Below are positions 12,860 to 23,868 of a stretch of DNA of 64,000 bases, in pieces. A program made the translations under genes and the position numbers. How positions within the stretch are numbered: position 1 is the first letter of the stretch; every line of letters starts with the position of its first letter. Source of the DNA: Triticum aestivum (lineage: Eukaryota > Streptophyta > Magnoliopsida > Poales > Poaceae). The notes beneath the pieces were generated by a model. That model was given only the letters and a program-made list of their open reading frames with translations. It did not search any database and was not told the origin of the DNA. The stretch is from assembly GCF_018294505.1 (NCBI RefSeq), contig NC_057801.1:437016201-437080200 (forward strand). Reading direction: 5' to 3'.

Positions 12860-14170
12860 TTGGAATTTTTATATTGGCAATAAGTGTAGTAGGAAGCAAA
12901 TTTATTTCTCATGAGTACAATGAGTTGAGTTATGTAATGGGTGCTCAGAGATTGTAATGAATTCATGAAATCAATAAAGTTAATGTGTCATGATTTCATA
13001 CGTGGATCTTTTTTTTGAATTGTTACTCTATGAACAAAGATTTTGACCATTTTCGAGGATATGGGAAATATGGTCTATGGATGAAATTGTGCATTTCATT
13101 TTAAGGGTGGTAGTACCCTATGACAACACCAGATTTATGGAAAGGAAAGTGTATTCCTCAGAGCGGAGTTTGGAGAAAATGAGTATGGGTTTTATTCCGA
13201 TATGTCGGTTACCTCGGGAGTATGATGGAATGAAGTAATATTGGACTCAAAGGAGGTGTAATGTTGGAATATGGAACAATATTTACTTGAACGATGAGTT
13301 AAAGCTGTACCAGTATTGAAGTGGGCCCATAAACCATAGGCCCAGAAATTAATAAGGATCAAGTAATCCCTGGAAGAAGAAATTTTGGGAAGAAGTTGTG
13401 ATTTGATCAGCAGCCGTTCCTTAGGATGATACGAAAACCTGAGAGTTTTGAAGAACGATATGGGTTTTGTTCAGCTTGCAGAAATAATGGAATTACCCGA
13501 ACCCAGTTCGAGGACAAGAGAAATTCTGCAATGCTTGTGAGAATGCCCGAGTGTTAGAAATGCGAGATCCGCTAAACCTTATACAAGGTAAAGATTCGGG
13601 TGCAGAATGGATTGATCACCATACCGACTTACTCTTGTCATTCGCTCTTGCTATTTGGAATGGTAAATCTGAGTGACTTACTCATAGTAGAGAGACGATG
13701 ATGTCAAATCTTGTTTTACCCATATAATGGTAGGATGATTTATCCATGTACAGGCAACCACTGCCAAACGTAGGTTATACACTGAGATTCAGCCCAGACC
13801 CATTTCCTGCAGGAGAAGTTAATAATGATTGACCACCATGATATTTTGATATATGTTTAGTGTTGGCGATAGACCTGTCAGCTAAGAAGACCCAGTCTTG
13901 GAAGAACCTCACCAGGATGAAAGGACACGTGTTTGAGGAAAAGGTTATGCCCCTACCAGAAGAGCCCCAGAGTAGGAGTTACCCCGAAGATATGAGAAGA
14001 CCGACACCGTCAACTCTAAGGATGGATTACATGACTTGTGTCGGAAACATATCCCCGCTTTTAAGTGTGGTAGCACACTAGACTATTTCGATCAATGGAA
14101 TTGCTAGAAGACTCCAAACCCCAACCTTTTCTTGCTAGCCTCATTGAATCTCGAGGACGAGATTCATTTT
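12860..14170 (+). other. Non-coding 3' interior of the LARD-like element
   Basis: I find no conserved pol motif on either strand. The end (CTCGAGGACGAGATTC near 14150) is the sequence type that usually precedes a Gypsy polypurine tract. Confidence 0.55.
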
Positions 14171-14184
14171 AAGTTTGGTAGGTT
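14171..14184 (+). other. Degenerate polypurine tract
   Basis: AAGTTTGGTAGGTT directly precedes the LTR start TGTAACATGCC. It is T-substituted compared with a normal purine run. Confidence 0.6.
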
Positions 14185-17100
14185 TGTAACATGCCAAAAT
14201 TCTAAATTTTGGAATGTTATATTAAATAAATAAATATGGTTGTTTGTCTGCTTGTTGTGTGATTTATTGTGTGAAATTTGAAAGTTTTGAAAGTTGAATA
14301 AGAGGGAATAAAAGGACTTTCCCAAAACTTTCATCTTACACTTTGATCTCCATGAATTCAAATTCATTTCCTCACAAAACCCTAGAGTGAAGCTGATATG
14401 ACTTCTTCCATTTAAATAAATGAAAAGGGTTTTGAAAAGATTTGAATTCCCTTTGGAAATATTTCAAATTCAGAAACTTTATGTAACTCAATGATTTTCA
14501 TGAGAGAAGATAAAATGACTTCTTCAAATTATATGAAATATGAGTTGAAAGTTTAAAAGAATCAAATTTAAAGTCCCTTTTAAGTTATTTTGAAACCCAC
14601 TTTCAAGTTGGAGTTATTTCGCTTTTATTCAAATTAATTTCCTCCTAGAAATAAATAAATGGAAATAAGGGTAAAATGACTCCCTTAAATGGAAAATTAG
14701 GAGAAAATAAATTTGAAATTATTTTGGTATTTTTTTTAAAAAAATATTTTTTGGGTTTTATTGTAACAGTAGCACTGTTTGCCTTATTTGAACTTTTTTT
14801 GATTTTGTTTGTACCTGAAAAATAGTTCATGTTGTAGGAAATCGTTTTCTGGAAATTTCTATATGTTATATGTCTATATAATATTTTGTTTTGTTTTTTT
14901 GTTTAGTTTCATTTCCTTTGTGTTCTGTTAAAAAACAGATACAGCCGGCCAGGCCAGCGCTAACCGCTCGGCCTAGCTAGACTTTTGGCCCACGGCTTGC
15001 CCCGCCGCAAGGTCCTCTCACCTCGGTCGCCCGCACCATCCCTCTCTCTCGCTCGCCTCCCCACACTCACTAACGCCCGGCCCCACCTCTTCTCCCTCCT
15101 CCACAAGCCACAGGCGTCGTCGCCACCGCCATGTTTCCCGGATCTCTCGGGACTCGGTCTTCCCCAATCCGCCCCCTCTCCCAAGACTCTACCCCTATAT
15201 ATATATCCTCCCCCTTGACCAGTCCCTCTCTTTTTCCCGCACCGAGAAACCCTGTCGCCTCCTCGATTGCTCGCCGGAGCCGAGCGCCGCCACCCCTCCA
15301 TTGCCAACCACCCGAGCTCAACACACCTCCTCGACGCCTCCTGATATCACCCCGGCCTCCACTCACTCGCCCGCATCTTCCCGTGACCTTGCCCGACCCC
15401 CTTGAGCACCGGAGCACCACCACCGTCGACGCCCGAACACCATCGTTGCTTCGACCTCGCCGCTGTCGTCCTCTGTCCACCTCCGCGGACGCCACGACCA
15501 CCGGTGGACTCGTCGTTGTCCGCTGCACCGCCCGTGCCCTCGCTAGAGCTCGCCGACGTCTGGAGCGCCGCCACCGCCGATGTTCGAGCCGCATCACCGG
15601 CGACCACCACCGCTGTAAGCTCCGACGACCCTCCCCTCCATTGGATCTTCATTATACGGACCAGATTAGATCTTCGAACATTCGGTTTATTCTTATTTAG
15701 ATTGGTTCATCCTCGTTTTACGGTTTGTTTTATGCTTTAGTCCAGATCGGTTTAGCCGATTGGTTTTATTTCATTTTTTTGCCCTTACGCGTTTCTATTA
15801 ATCTACGGCCGAGCGTTTTATGATCGTATTGCACATCCTCTAGGCCCAGTAGGAGCCCTACGCGTAGCACCTGTCTAATCTGTTTTTTTAGTTTATTTTC
15901 GTTTTTGTTTTAAAAACAGAAATAGTTTCAATCTTAGATTGCTTATATCTTCTAGTTTATAGATCCAGATTGAGTATTTCTTTTTTTGTAGTTTCAATTT
16001 TTTTTGAAGTTTCTGTTTGTGCCTTTAGTTTTCAAATTTGGGTAGTTTAAGTTTGAATTATTTCAAATATGCTTCAAACACTGTTTTGGCTCTAGTTTTA
16101 ATTCTAGAATAATTTTTGATTGATTCTTTTTGCTACGGTTTTGTTATTATTTTGTCTATCCAGTAGCATGTATTGATTAATTTTTTGTTTATTTTAAATT
16201 AGGTTTATTGCAAAATAGTACTGTTTTGCTTAGGTAGTTATTTTAGTCATATAATTATTGTTTTCATTTATTTTTAGTTAATTCTTTTTGTAGATTTTTA
16301 CATGTTGTCATGTGTTTCTGTTAGACTACAGTAGATAATTTTTTGTAATTATTTATTAGTGTTTAGCTACTGTTTTAGTGATAGTTGATAAAAATAGTTT
16401 TATTAGTTTTAAAGTAATTCTCTTTGCCACTTCAATATATGTTGTTATTGATTCTATATTTAGAAGTAAATTAGTTTTTATATTTATTTTAGTATTGTTT
16501 ATTATTGTCTTAGTGTTTTGTTAGTTGTTATAGTTTTTCTAGTGTTAACTAGATAGTAATAGTAGTTTTTATACTAGTTCTTTTTGCTAGTTATTAAGTT
16601 AGTAATTATTTTCTGTTGTTGCATTAGAATTATATTTTGTTTGTTGTAGAAAAGTTATTAGAGTGATTTAGTGTGTTATGAGAGTATTGACTGTCAATGC
16701 GTGAATTGTGTGAGTTGGTTTCTCCCTTGTTTTCTTGAAGCTTCCTTGGAATTCTATTTGTTTTTCTTTGACTTCATTATTATTTTATTTATTTCTTTAT
16801 GATTGTTATTTTGATTGCTAGTATTGTCTGCTAGTATTATTGCTTATGTGAATACAATGTTTGACTATATAGATTTCTTGGAGTGACGAATAGTTTATCA
16901 AAGGGTCCGAGAGCGTTATAATCTTCATCAACTTTACCAGGCAAGTTCACTTTGACCATGTTATTCATACCCATGTTTTTATTGCATTTAGTGTCACCAT
17001 TCATTATCCCTCCAATAGTGTTATTTACTTCTTGTAGTTGAGTAGAATGCATGAGGTAGGAACCCATCTCCTTGTTATCAAGCCCGGGACATTATGTAGT

Positions 17101-18329
17101 TGTAATGCTACGCTGTAGTAGACGGGGTTGGTATGAGTGCTCAGGAGTGGTGTGAGCATGAAGGACCCCCTACGTCAATGACGACAACTTCATGATGGCA
17201 TCGACAAAGGACTGCATCTTCAGGACTTTGACCTTGTATGTGTTCCTAAGAGAAGTAACCTGTCCTCATGTTTCGAGGTCTCAATAAAAGGGTGTGAAAA
17301 GATTTCGAGACTCGAGAAAAGAATTCAATACACACTACTGGGTGAAGGACGGATTTGATGGGTACCCTGGAGCAATCAGTGGATGGCTGGGATGCATGGA
17401 AAAGCACCATGACATCTTGCAGAAAGCTTCACCTAGACTCAAAGAGACGGAAGAATACTTCATGCCCGAAAGCTTACCTGTGCAACCGCAAGTCACTATG
17501 GGCTCTAGCTTGGTTGACCTCAGTGGTGACTCTGGCTGGGACGGTCCTAGCAGATGTAGAACTACGGTAGGATTGGATGAGCACCAGACAGTGGTCACAG
17601 GAACTCTTTGGAAGACCATATTTTGATTGTCCTGTTCTCAAACGATCTAAAGTGCGAGGACGAAAAGGGAGGGATCAAATCTTGCGGGTAAAGTGTACAA
17701 ACCTCTGCAGAGGGTTAAAACCTAATTGATTAGCCGTGTCCCCGGTTATGGACAACTTGAGCCTCTAGACTTGGATATATCTTGGAACTCTCAACACTAG
17801 ACTTATAACATAATCCTGGGCAACTTATGATGATTTTGGGCTATGAGACATTGGTTGGCGGAACCATGTAACTATAGAAAACACCATAGTACAGACTCCT
17901 GATATTCCTTTGATGTAGGAAAATAAAGCCAGCTTTTATGCAAACAAAACTCAGATACAAAGCCACAGAGCCATATTGCATATAGTATTGTTTATCATTT
18001 GTTTTTCTTACAGTGATCTTGCCGGTACATTCAAATGTACTGACCTACACGGCTGCAACGTCTCATGTTGCAAATATTTTTCTTTCGACGAGTAAGAGTA
18101 TGGTACAGGGTTACGGTCTACACTCAACTTGTCGATGGTGTTGATGGGACTCCACACCCGATTGTTTGTTTCCGCTAGGACTTACGAGGTATATATATCT
18201 GTTTTACGTTATTTATACATGTGATTGCACTTTGATATATACATTGATGTACTGTGTGTGTGCTAGCATACTGATCCAGGGATGGCACGGATACACAAAG
18301 GCTTGACCATTTGAGGTCGGATCGCTACG
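14185..18329 (+). repeat. 3' LTR of the LARD-like element (4145 bp)
   Basis: The start is TGTAACATGCC and the end GCTACG. It is uninterrupted, so it supplies the empty sites for both insertions in the 5' LTR (15391 and 15665). Internal layout: AT-rich 14185-14940, GC-rich 14945-15660, T-rich 15660-16850, mixed to the end. GAGTT at 18330-18334 may be the right target duplication. Confidence 0.87.
15197..15206 (+). promoter_or_regulatory. TATA-like sequence of the long LTR
   Basis: TATATATATA follows a C-rich run and precedes a pyrimidine-rich GC block, resembling an LTR promoter and leader. Position relative to a start site is inferred. Confidence 0.5.
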
Positions 18330-18555
18330 GAGTTGCTCCTGACGAAGGTTGGAATGGGAAAATCATCTGCCTTTGCGTTTGATTTTCTTTCTCCCAGTTG
18401 ACAACAAACGAAATCAAGGAAGTAAATGCAACTGCCATATCAATTATGCAGGCATCTACCACTGCCTAGACTGGCTCATCTTTGGCTTTCTCAACTGCCT
18501 GTGCCACCTTTACGTCGATGGTGACTTTGCTCAACTTCCTTCCATGCCTTTTTGT

Positions 18556-20095
18556 CTACGTGTCCTCATGGTAGTAGTACTTCCACGTGGCACCATCTCC
18601 GGTGGCGTGCACACGTCCATACTGCAGCCGCTGGTTCACCAGGTTTCCCTGCATTATGTCAATGGCCTGGTTGAAAGGGGTGTCCCACTTGTACTTCGTC
18701 GACGATGAGTCGCTTTCTGATGCAAGCTTATGTTGCTCTCTCTGCAAAAGGAACGTGAATCGTTTACAAATGTGACTAGAATGTAGTCGACTTGATCAGA
18801 AGCTAATATTAGGTGGTAAATTAATAATTATCAGTATTCTCATGAACTCCCTCATCAGCGCGTAAGAGTACCATTGCCCGGTTTTCTTGTCAAACTTTTA
18901 CCAGTCCCTGATGAAGTCACGCTCCCGCGGGTCGGTGAACTCGACGAAGGGGTCTGGTTGCCCATGATTTACATGTTGCACGTCCTCGTTAGCCCACACG
19001 GGCCTCTTGACGGTGTAACCACGACTTTCGAGGTGATGGTTCGCGATATTCCTAGCCTGAAGCTCCTTTAATCTCTCCGACTTGGCCTTGGTTTCTTTGG
19101 CAGCGCAAGTCTCCTTGAATTTCTCATAGTCGGGTTCTGTAATTGTTGGATTCTCGGCTGCTTCACCCTCTCCGCATGCCAACACATGAGCTTTACTTCC
19201 TGAGGATCTACGAAATGCCACTGCAGATGGGGAGTGATGGAAAGCACCATACAACTTTCCGAGGAGCTTTCTTTCCGGCCTTCTTGTATCGAGAAGCATT
19301 GCACAATGTACAACTGGTTTTTTTAGTGTGCTCATCGACACTAAATGATGCAACTGTTGATGCATGTGTGGTATCTAATGTGCGGCAGATCAAGAGGACA
19401 CATGATTTTCTTTGCCTCATCGACACTAGTAGGACACAGGTTCCCCGCATGAAGAACTTTATGTAGTTACTTCGAATGCTCATCGAGGCTAGCGTTGGTC
19501 CATTTGATTTTTCACTTCGTCTTTAGAAGTTCGAGCGTGAAACTCAAGCGGGTCACCTCGGGATCATAACCATCATACAATGGAGTCTTTGAGTCTACCT
19601 CTAGTTGCACCAACTTGTCCTCCTCTCTATAAGCAGGTCTGTCACTAGTCGTCTTCTTGTGAAGCAGGTCTCGAACATGAGGGTCCCGCATGACTGAACT
19701 TAGTACTCACGAAGACCCCGTCAAGTCCGTCCTCTTCTCCTCCATGTCCGACCTCTTATCCGCCATGTCCGGCCTCTTCTCCACCTTCATGTCCAACAAC
19801 CTCTTCTTCGGGTCCATCGGTCATCTCTTTGCCTGGTCCCATATCGTTATTGGTTGCCCTGTCAACGTCCTCGTCATCATATTCACTTACTCACTAAGTA
19901 TAGTGGTCCACAAAACCATGCATGAGCAGGTGCACCTTCAAACAACCACCATTAAAGGAGTCAAGCCAGAGTCCTCCTTTGCATCTTCGACACGGACATA
20001 AAATCGCCTTCAGGTTATTTTCATACATGTCGTCCACCGCGGATCACAAGTATCTATCCACCATCCTTCCACTGACCTTCGTGACCGCCTGCGCG
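18556..20095 (-). pseudogene. CACTA TNP2-type transposase and downstream ORF, fused by deletion
   Basis: From right to left on the minus strand: a Transposase-associated domain (about 20095-19890; CPCRRCKGGLW, LLMHGFVDHYT), an acidic linker, the TNP2 N-terminus (about 19720-19160; DSKTPLYDGYDPEV, KKAPRKVVW, VDPQEVKLMCWHAER), then an abrupt join to a second CACTA protein (about 19157-18840; NHHLESRGY, RPVWANED, PRERDFIRDW) and a further segment at 18747-18556 (KYKWDTPFNQAID). The transposase catalytic core is missing. Several frameshifts and stops are present, for example after LELLKTK near 19522. TNP2 recognises element ends and cuts DNA; this copy cannot. Confidence 0.72.
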
Positions 20096-20704
20096 GTATA
20101 AGCAAAAGAATTATAACCACGCATGCACACATGCATCAAATTCATACAAAAATTATGCAAGACCTTCCCCAAAAATAGGACATATTGAGTTTACTCAAAA
20201 TTCACCAAAACATAATAAATCGACATTTCGGCAAAACATAGGCAACTCATGACAAGTACAATTTGGTCATATCACATGCACACATTCCATTCTTGCACAA
20301 CAATACTTTTTACTCACATATCTAGGTGATGAGGCTGGTGTCTCTTTTGGGATCTAAGTGGACAAAGATATTTGATGTCTTTGATTAATGAGAGGGTGGT
20401 ACCTAGCTTACTTCATTTAATGAGTAGATCTACTTGCGGAGGAGATGAATCTAACTATTGGGGAGGGAGAGAGAGCTAGTGAGTGAATGGAGTGGAAGGG
20501 GCAAGGGATATGTGAAGAAGAGAGAGGGAGAAGAAAAGCAAGTGAGGAATGTGAGCCATTATGGAGGGGCAAAGGAGAGAGAGGGAGGAGGGTGGAGAAG
20601 CAATAGAGAAGAGAGCAAGTGGGGAGGAAAGCAATCTAGGGAGAAGAAAGGGGAGGGAAAGGGAGGAGGGGATAAAAAGGTGTCCGTTTTGGCTGGTGTG
20701 CCTT

Positions 20705-20890
20705 AGCAGTGTCCGCGCTACTGCTATGCCTATTACCTGTAGCGTAGGTTATATAAACCATGCTGCTGCTAAGTAGGGCCCATCAGCTGTCCTGTGTACC
20801 AGTAGTGCCACCGTTGGGTATAATCCCCACGCTATAGCTATTAGGTTAGTAGTAGCACGGGTGATATACCCAACGCTACTGCTATGGCTC
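20705..20890. repeat. CACTA subterminal repeats
   Basis: Short units around GCTACTGCTA and its inverse (AGTAGTAGC, TATACCCAACGCTAC) recur in both orientations. Such arrays bind transposase in the CACTA superfamily. Confidence 0.6.
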
Positions 20891-20916
20891 GACACGAGGG
20901 TGCCATGAGGCCCTGC

Positions 20917-20990
20917 TACTTCTTGAGCTTGCATTGATTTTTCCCTTGAAGAGGAAAGGGTGATGCAGCAAAGTAGAGATAAGTATTTCC
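20917..20990 (-). repeat. Orphan LTR 3' end, reverse orientation
   Basis: Read on the minus strand, this is the usual end of the TGATACGTCTCC LTR family (GGAAATACTT, CTTTGCTGCATCACCC, CCTCTTCAAGGGAAAA, AGTAGCA). Only the last ~75 bases are recognisable. Confidence 0.6.
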
Positions 20991-22380
20991 CTCACTTGAC
21001 TCCTCAACCAACATACTCTAACATAGGTGACTTTGTCGCTGGCCCTTTCTAGATGAAGTTCTCTAGTGTTATTTTGCTCAGTTGTTTTCTTTTTCATTTC
21101 ATTTGATTTTCTTGTCTTTTTGTCTCCCTCTAAAACAAAAAAAAACTCCATCTAGATCTCTTTTCTTATTTCTGCATTTTTTGTGTTTAATTCATTACAA
21201 ATCTTTATGTAAATTCCTTGCAAATCTTTGTGAGATTTCATTTGCTAAGTGAGCTGAGTTGACAAAATCTTTACTCTGTGTTGAACTCGGTCCCTCCGAT
21301 CCAAACCTATCGGCTTGACCGAAATACAAGGTCTTCTTGTGAATAGTTCATCGGTACAACCGACATGGACTAACTCGGTCGCACCGGTGAGTACCTTCTG
21401 TGACTCTGTCATCTCGGTGTCACCGACGGACAACACATTGGTGTCACTGATTTCAACTCTGAGAAAATGTTTTTCCATTTCTTATTGCCTATTTTCTTTA
21501 GCTGCACTCAATGATTCTTCCCTCTATGAGCATGATAATACCTACTACTTTGTAGTGTTTCTCAAGGACCACACCTACTTGACTCATGCTCCAGAACTGT
21601 CCTTCTTGGAAATTGATGTCAAAGGGGGGGACAGAGCACATCAAAGATTATCATATGAGCACATCTAAGCTCCCCTACAGATGCTTGTTAACAAAGAGGA
21701 GAGAAGTCACATGTCTTTAAGAGGGGAAAGACATGTCAATATATTTGATTTGGAAATTCTTGTTGCTCTGATTTTGGTTGATATTACCCTTTCTTGCTCT
21801 TATTTTATCTCACCCTACCTTCTCCCATTATCCCATATCAGATTCAGGGGGAGAAAGAGTCTATACAAAAGGGGACAAACATCTTTGGGGACATGTCTAT
21901 ATCTAAATGAAGTACTAAGTACTCACCCATTACATGTCATCTCAGTCTTGGGATCTTTATGATTTTCTAAAATTGCGTTATTAGGAGTATTCTTGTGTTA
22001 TCTAACCCTGTTTTCTCAAGTCCACTCTTTCCAAAGTCAGCTCAAGACCACAAGGTAAGTATATGCATCACATTCATGTGCATGATGATCTCTTGCTGAT
22101 TGTAATTATTGTTTGCAAGAGGGAATCATAAACATGGAGGTACAATTCCTAACCACATCATTTGCTCTGATGCATATAGCCAAGATACATGTAACTCCTG
22201 GCTTGCTCTGTCATGATTATGCATTCACATTCTCTTATATTCTATCGTCACATGATTGCATACATGTAGGGGGAGCTTATGCATGTTACATGTTTCTCCA
22301 AAGCTTTACTTGCTACTATTTATATCTTTTACCTAAAAGCTTTGATGTATGTTGTCATCAATTACCCAAAAAGGGGAGAT
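20991..22380 (+). other. Interior remnant of an LTR retrotransposon
   Basis: There is no recognisable protein domain. Purine-rich GGGGGAG runs (21847, 22271) and the purine tract AAAAAGGGGAGAT just before 22381 suggest the 3' untranslated end of a retroelement. 21285-21445 carries TCGGT...ACCGA motifs like those of the following LTR, so it may be a piece of the other LTR. Confidence 0.45.
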
Positions 22381-23397
22381 TGAAAGCACAAGTGCTCCCT
22401 GGATGATTTTGGTAATTAATGTCAACATATCTCTTGTTGGACTAATGCTTTTATCTAGTGTATTTCATACAAGTTCAACAATGGCGTGGAAAGGACAAAA
22501 GGATGTTGAACCCCTTCAAAATGCTAAGGACACACATTGGCTAAATCTTGAGACTCTTTATTTCTATTTTAGTGATCCAAGATCACATTGAGTCAATAGG
22601 AAAGGCAATACTATTAAAAGGGGATGAGGTGTTGCTTAATTGTCTACTTTCTCAAAATGCTTAGTGATATTGCTCCAAAGCCCTCAACCACTTTCTCATT
22701 TCAAATATGTCCAAAACTCAAAGTCTAACTCAGCCCCACCGATTTGTCCTATCTAGAGCCACCGAGTTCATATGACATAGCCACTGCCAGAAACCCTAGA
22801 CAGTTCGGTCACACCGATATGGATCTCGGTGTCATCGAGATGGCCTTGCAAACACTCTATGACTTGTTGCATTATTTCGGTCTCACTGAATCATGCAATC
22901 GGTCCCATTGAGTTTGCTTGACATTCTCTCTGTTGCCTTATTGCTTCACTTCAGTCTAACCGAGTTGATGCAATCAGTGCCACCAAGTTGATGTTTGCCC
23001 TAAGCCCTAGCACATCAGTCCCACTGAGTTGTTCCAGTCGGTCCCACCAAGATTCCTAACATTCACATTTTGAACTAAATCGGCCTCACCGAGTTCTTCT
23101 ATTTGGTCTGGGAGTTGGGAAAAATGTGTGTAACAGTTGGATTTTGTGTGGAGGCTATATATACCCCTCCACACCCTTCTCCGTGTGTGAGAGAGCCATC
23201 AGAACGTGCCTACACTTCCACCATACATTTTCTGACAGAGAACCACCTACTCATGTGTTGAGATCAAGATATTCCAATCCTACCACAAGAATCTTGATTC
23301 CTTGCCTTCCTCAAGTTGCTTTCCACTCAAATCATCTTTCCACCAAATGCAATTCTGTGAGAGAGAGTTGAGTGTTGGGAGACCATCATTTGAAGCA
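22381..23397 (+). repeat. Truncated LTR starting TGAAAGCACAAG
   Basis: The start follows a purine tract directly. The segment 22730-23110 contains about ten near-palindromic TCGGT(n)CACCGA units. The LTR is cut at 23397 by the next element (probable target AAGCA), and its continuation is not found to the right. Superfamily undetermined; the purine tract resembles that of Sirevirus-type Copia elements. Confidence 0.6.
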
Positions 23398-23868
23398 TGA
23401 TACGTCTCCAACGTATCTATAATTTTTTGTTGTTCCATGCTATTATATTATCGGTTTTGGATGTTTTATATGCGTTAATATGTTATTTTATATTATTTTT
23501 GGGACTAACTTATTAACCTAGAGCCCAATGCCAGTTTCTGTTTTTCCTTGTTTTTGAGTTTCGGAGAAAATGAATACCAAATGGAATAAAACATTCGCGA
23601 TGATTTTTCATGGACCAGAAGACACCCGGGAGACTTGGAGTGCAAGTCAGAAGAGCCACGAGGCGGCCGCAAGGGTGGAGGTCGTGCCCCCTACCTTGTG
23701 GTCCCTTCAGTGACCCCCTGACCTAGATCTTCCTCCTATGTATTCATATATATTCCCAAACCACCAGAGGCATCCACGAAAACACTTTTCCACCGCCGCA
23801 ACCTTCTGTTCCCGTGAGATCCCATCTAGGGGCCTTTTCTAGCACCCTGTCAGAGGGGGATTCGATCA
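23398..23868 (+). repeat. 5' LTR, truncated
   Basis: This aligns with 26031-26520. The shared sequence ends at GGGGGATTCGATCA. Confidence 0.78.

Larger units (their letters stand above)
4277..18329 (+). mobile_element. Non-autonomous LARD-like retrotransposon with ~4.1 kb LTRs, interrupted
   Basis: Two diverged copies of one long LTR flank a 2.8 kb interior. The 5' LTR is present as 4277-4555 plus 8691-11358; its first ~1.2 kb would lie left of the Copia insertion, outside the window. The 3' LTR is 14185-18329. The interior has an initiator-Met-type primer site at 11363, a gag relic with zinc knuckles and a degenerate polypurine tract at 14171, but no recognisable protease, RT or integrase. 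Very long LTRs around a short interior without pol fit the LARD class, for example barley Sukkula, though I cannot assign a family. In a hand-aligned stretch (about 9853-10137 against 16821-17100) I count 10 substitutions in about 285 bases. Confidence 0.85.
18335..20895 (-). mobile_element. CACTA (En/Spm) transposon relic, deletion derivative
   Basis: Minus-strand reading shows pieces of CACTA genes in order, followed on the right by short repeats (CGCTACTGCTAT-like units, 20705-20890) typical of CACTA subterminal DNA. Neither CACTA terminus is visible. A purine-rich low-complexity tract fills 20460-20690. The right side breaks into an unrelated LTR end near 20900. Confidence 0.75.

Noticed and set aside
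14960..15740. Long frames on both strands (for example 15131-15700)
   Set aside because: These are GC-rich LTR sequence; the frames are compositional and not preserved in the other LTR copy at 4277-4555.
9853..17067. Minus-strand frames reading LQEVNNT at 9853-10101 and 16837-17067
   Set aside because: They are present in both LTRs only because the LTRs are copies; no start, promoter or domain supports them.
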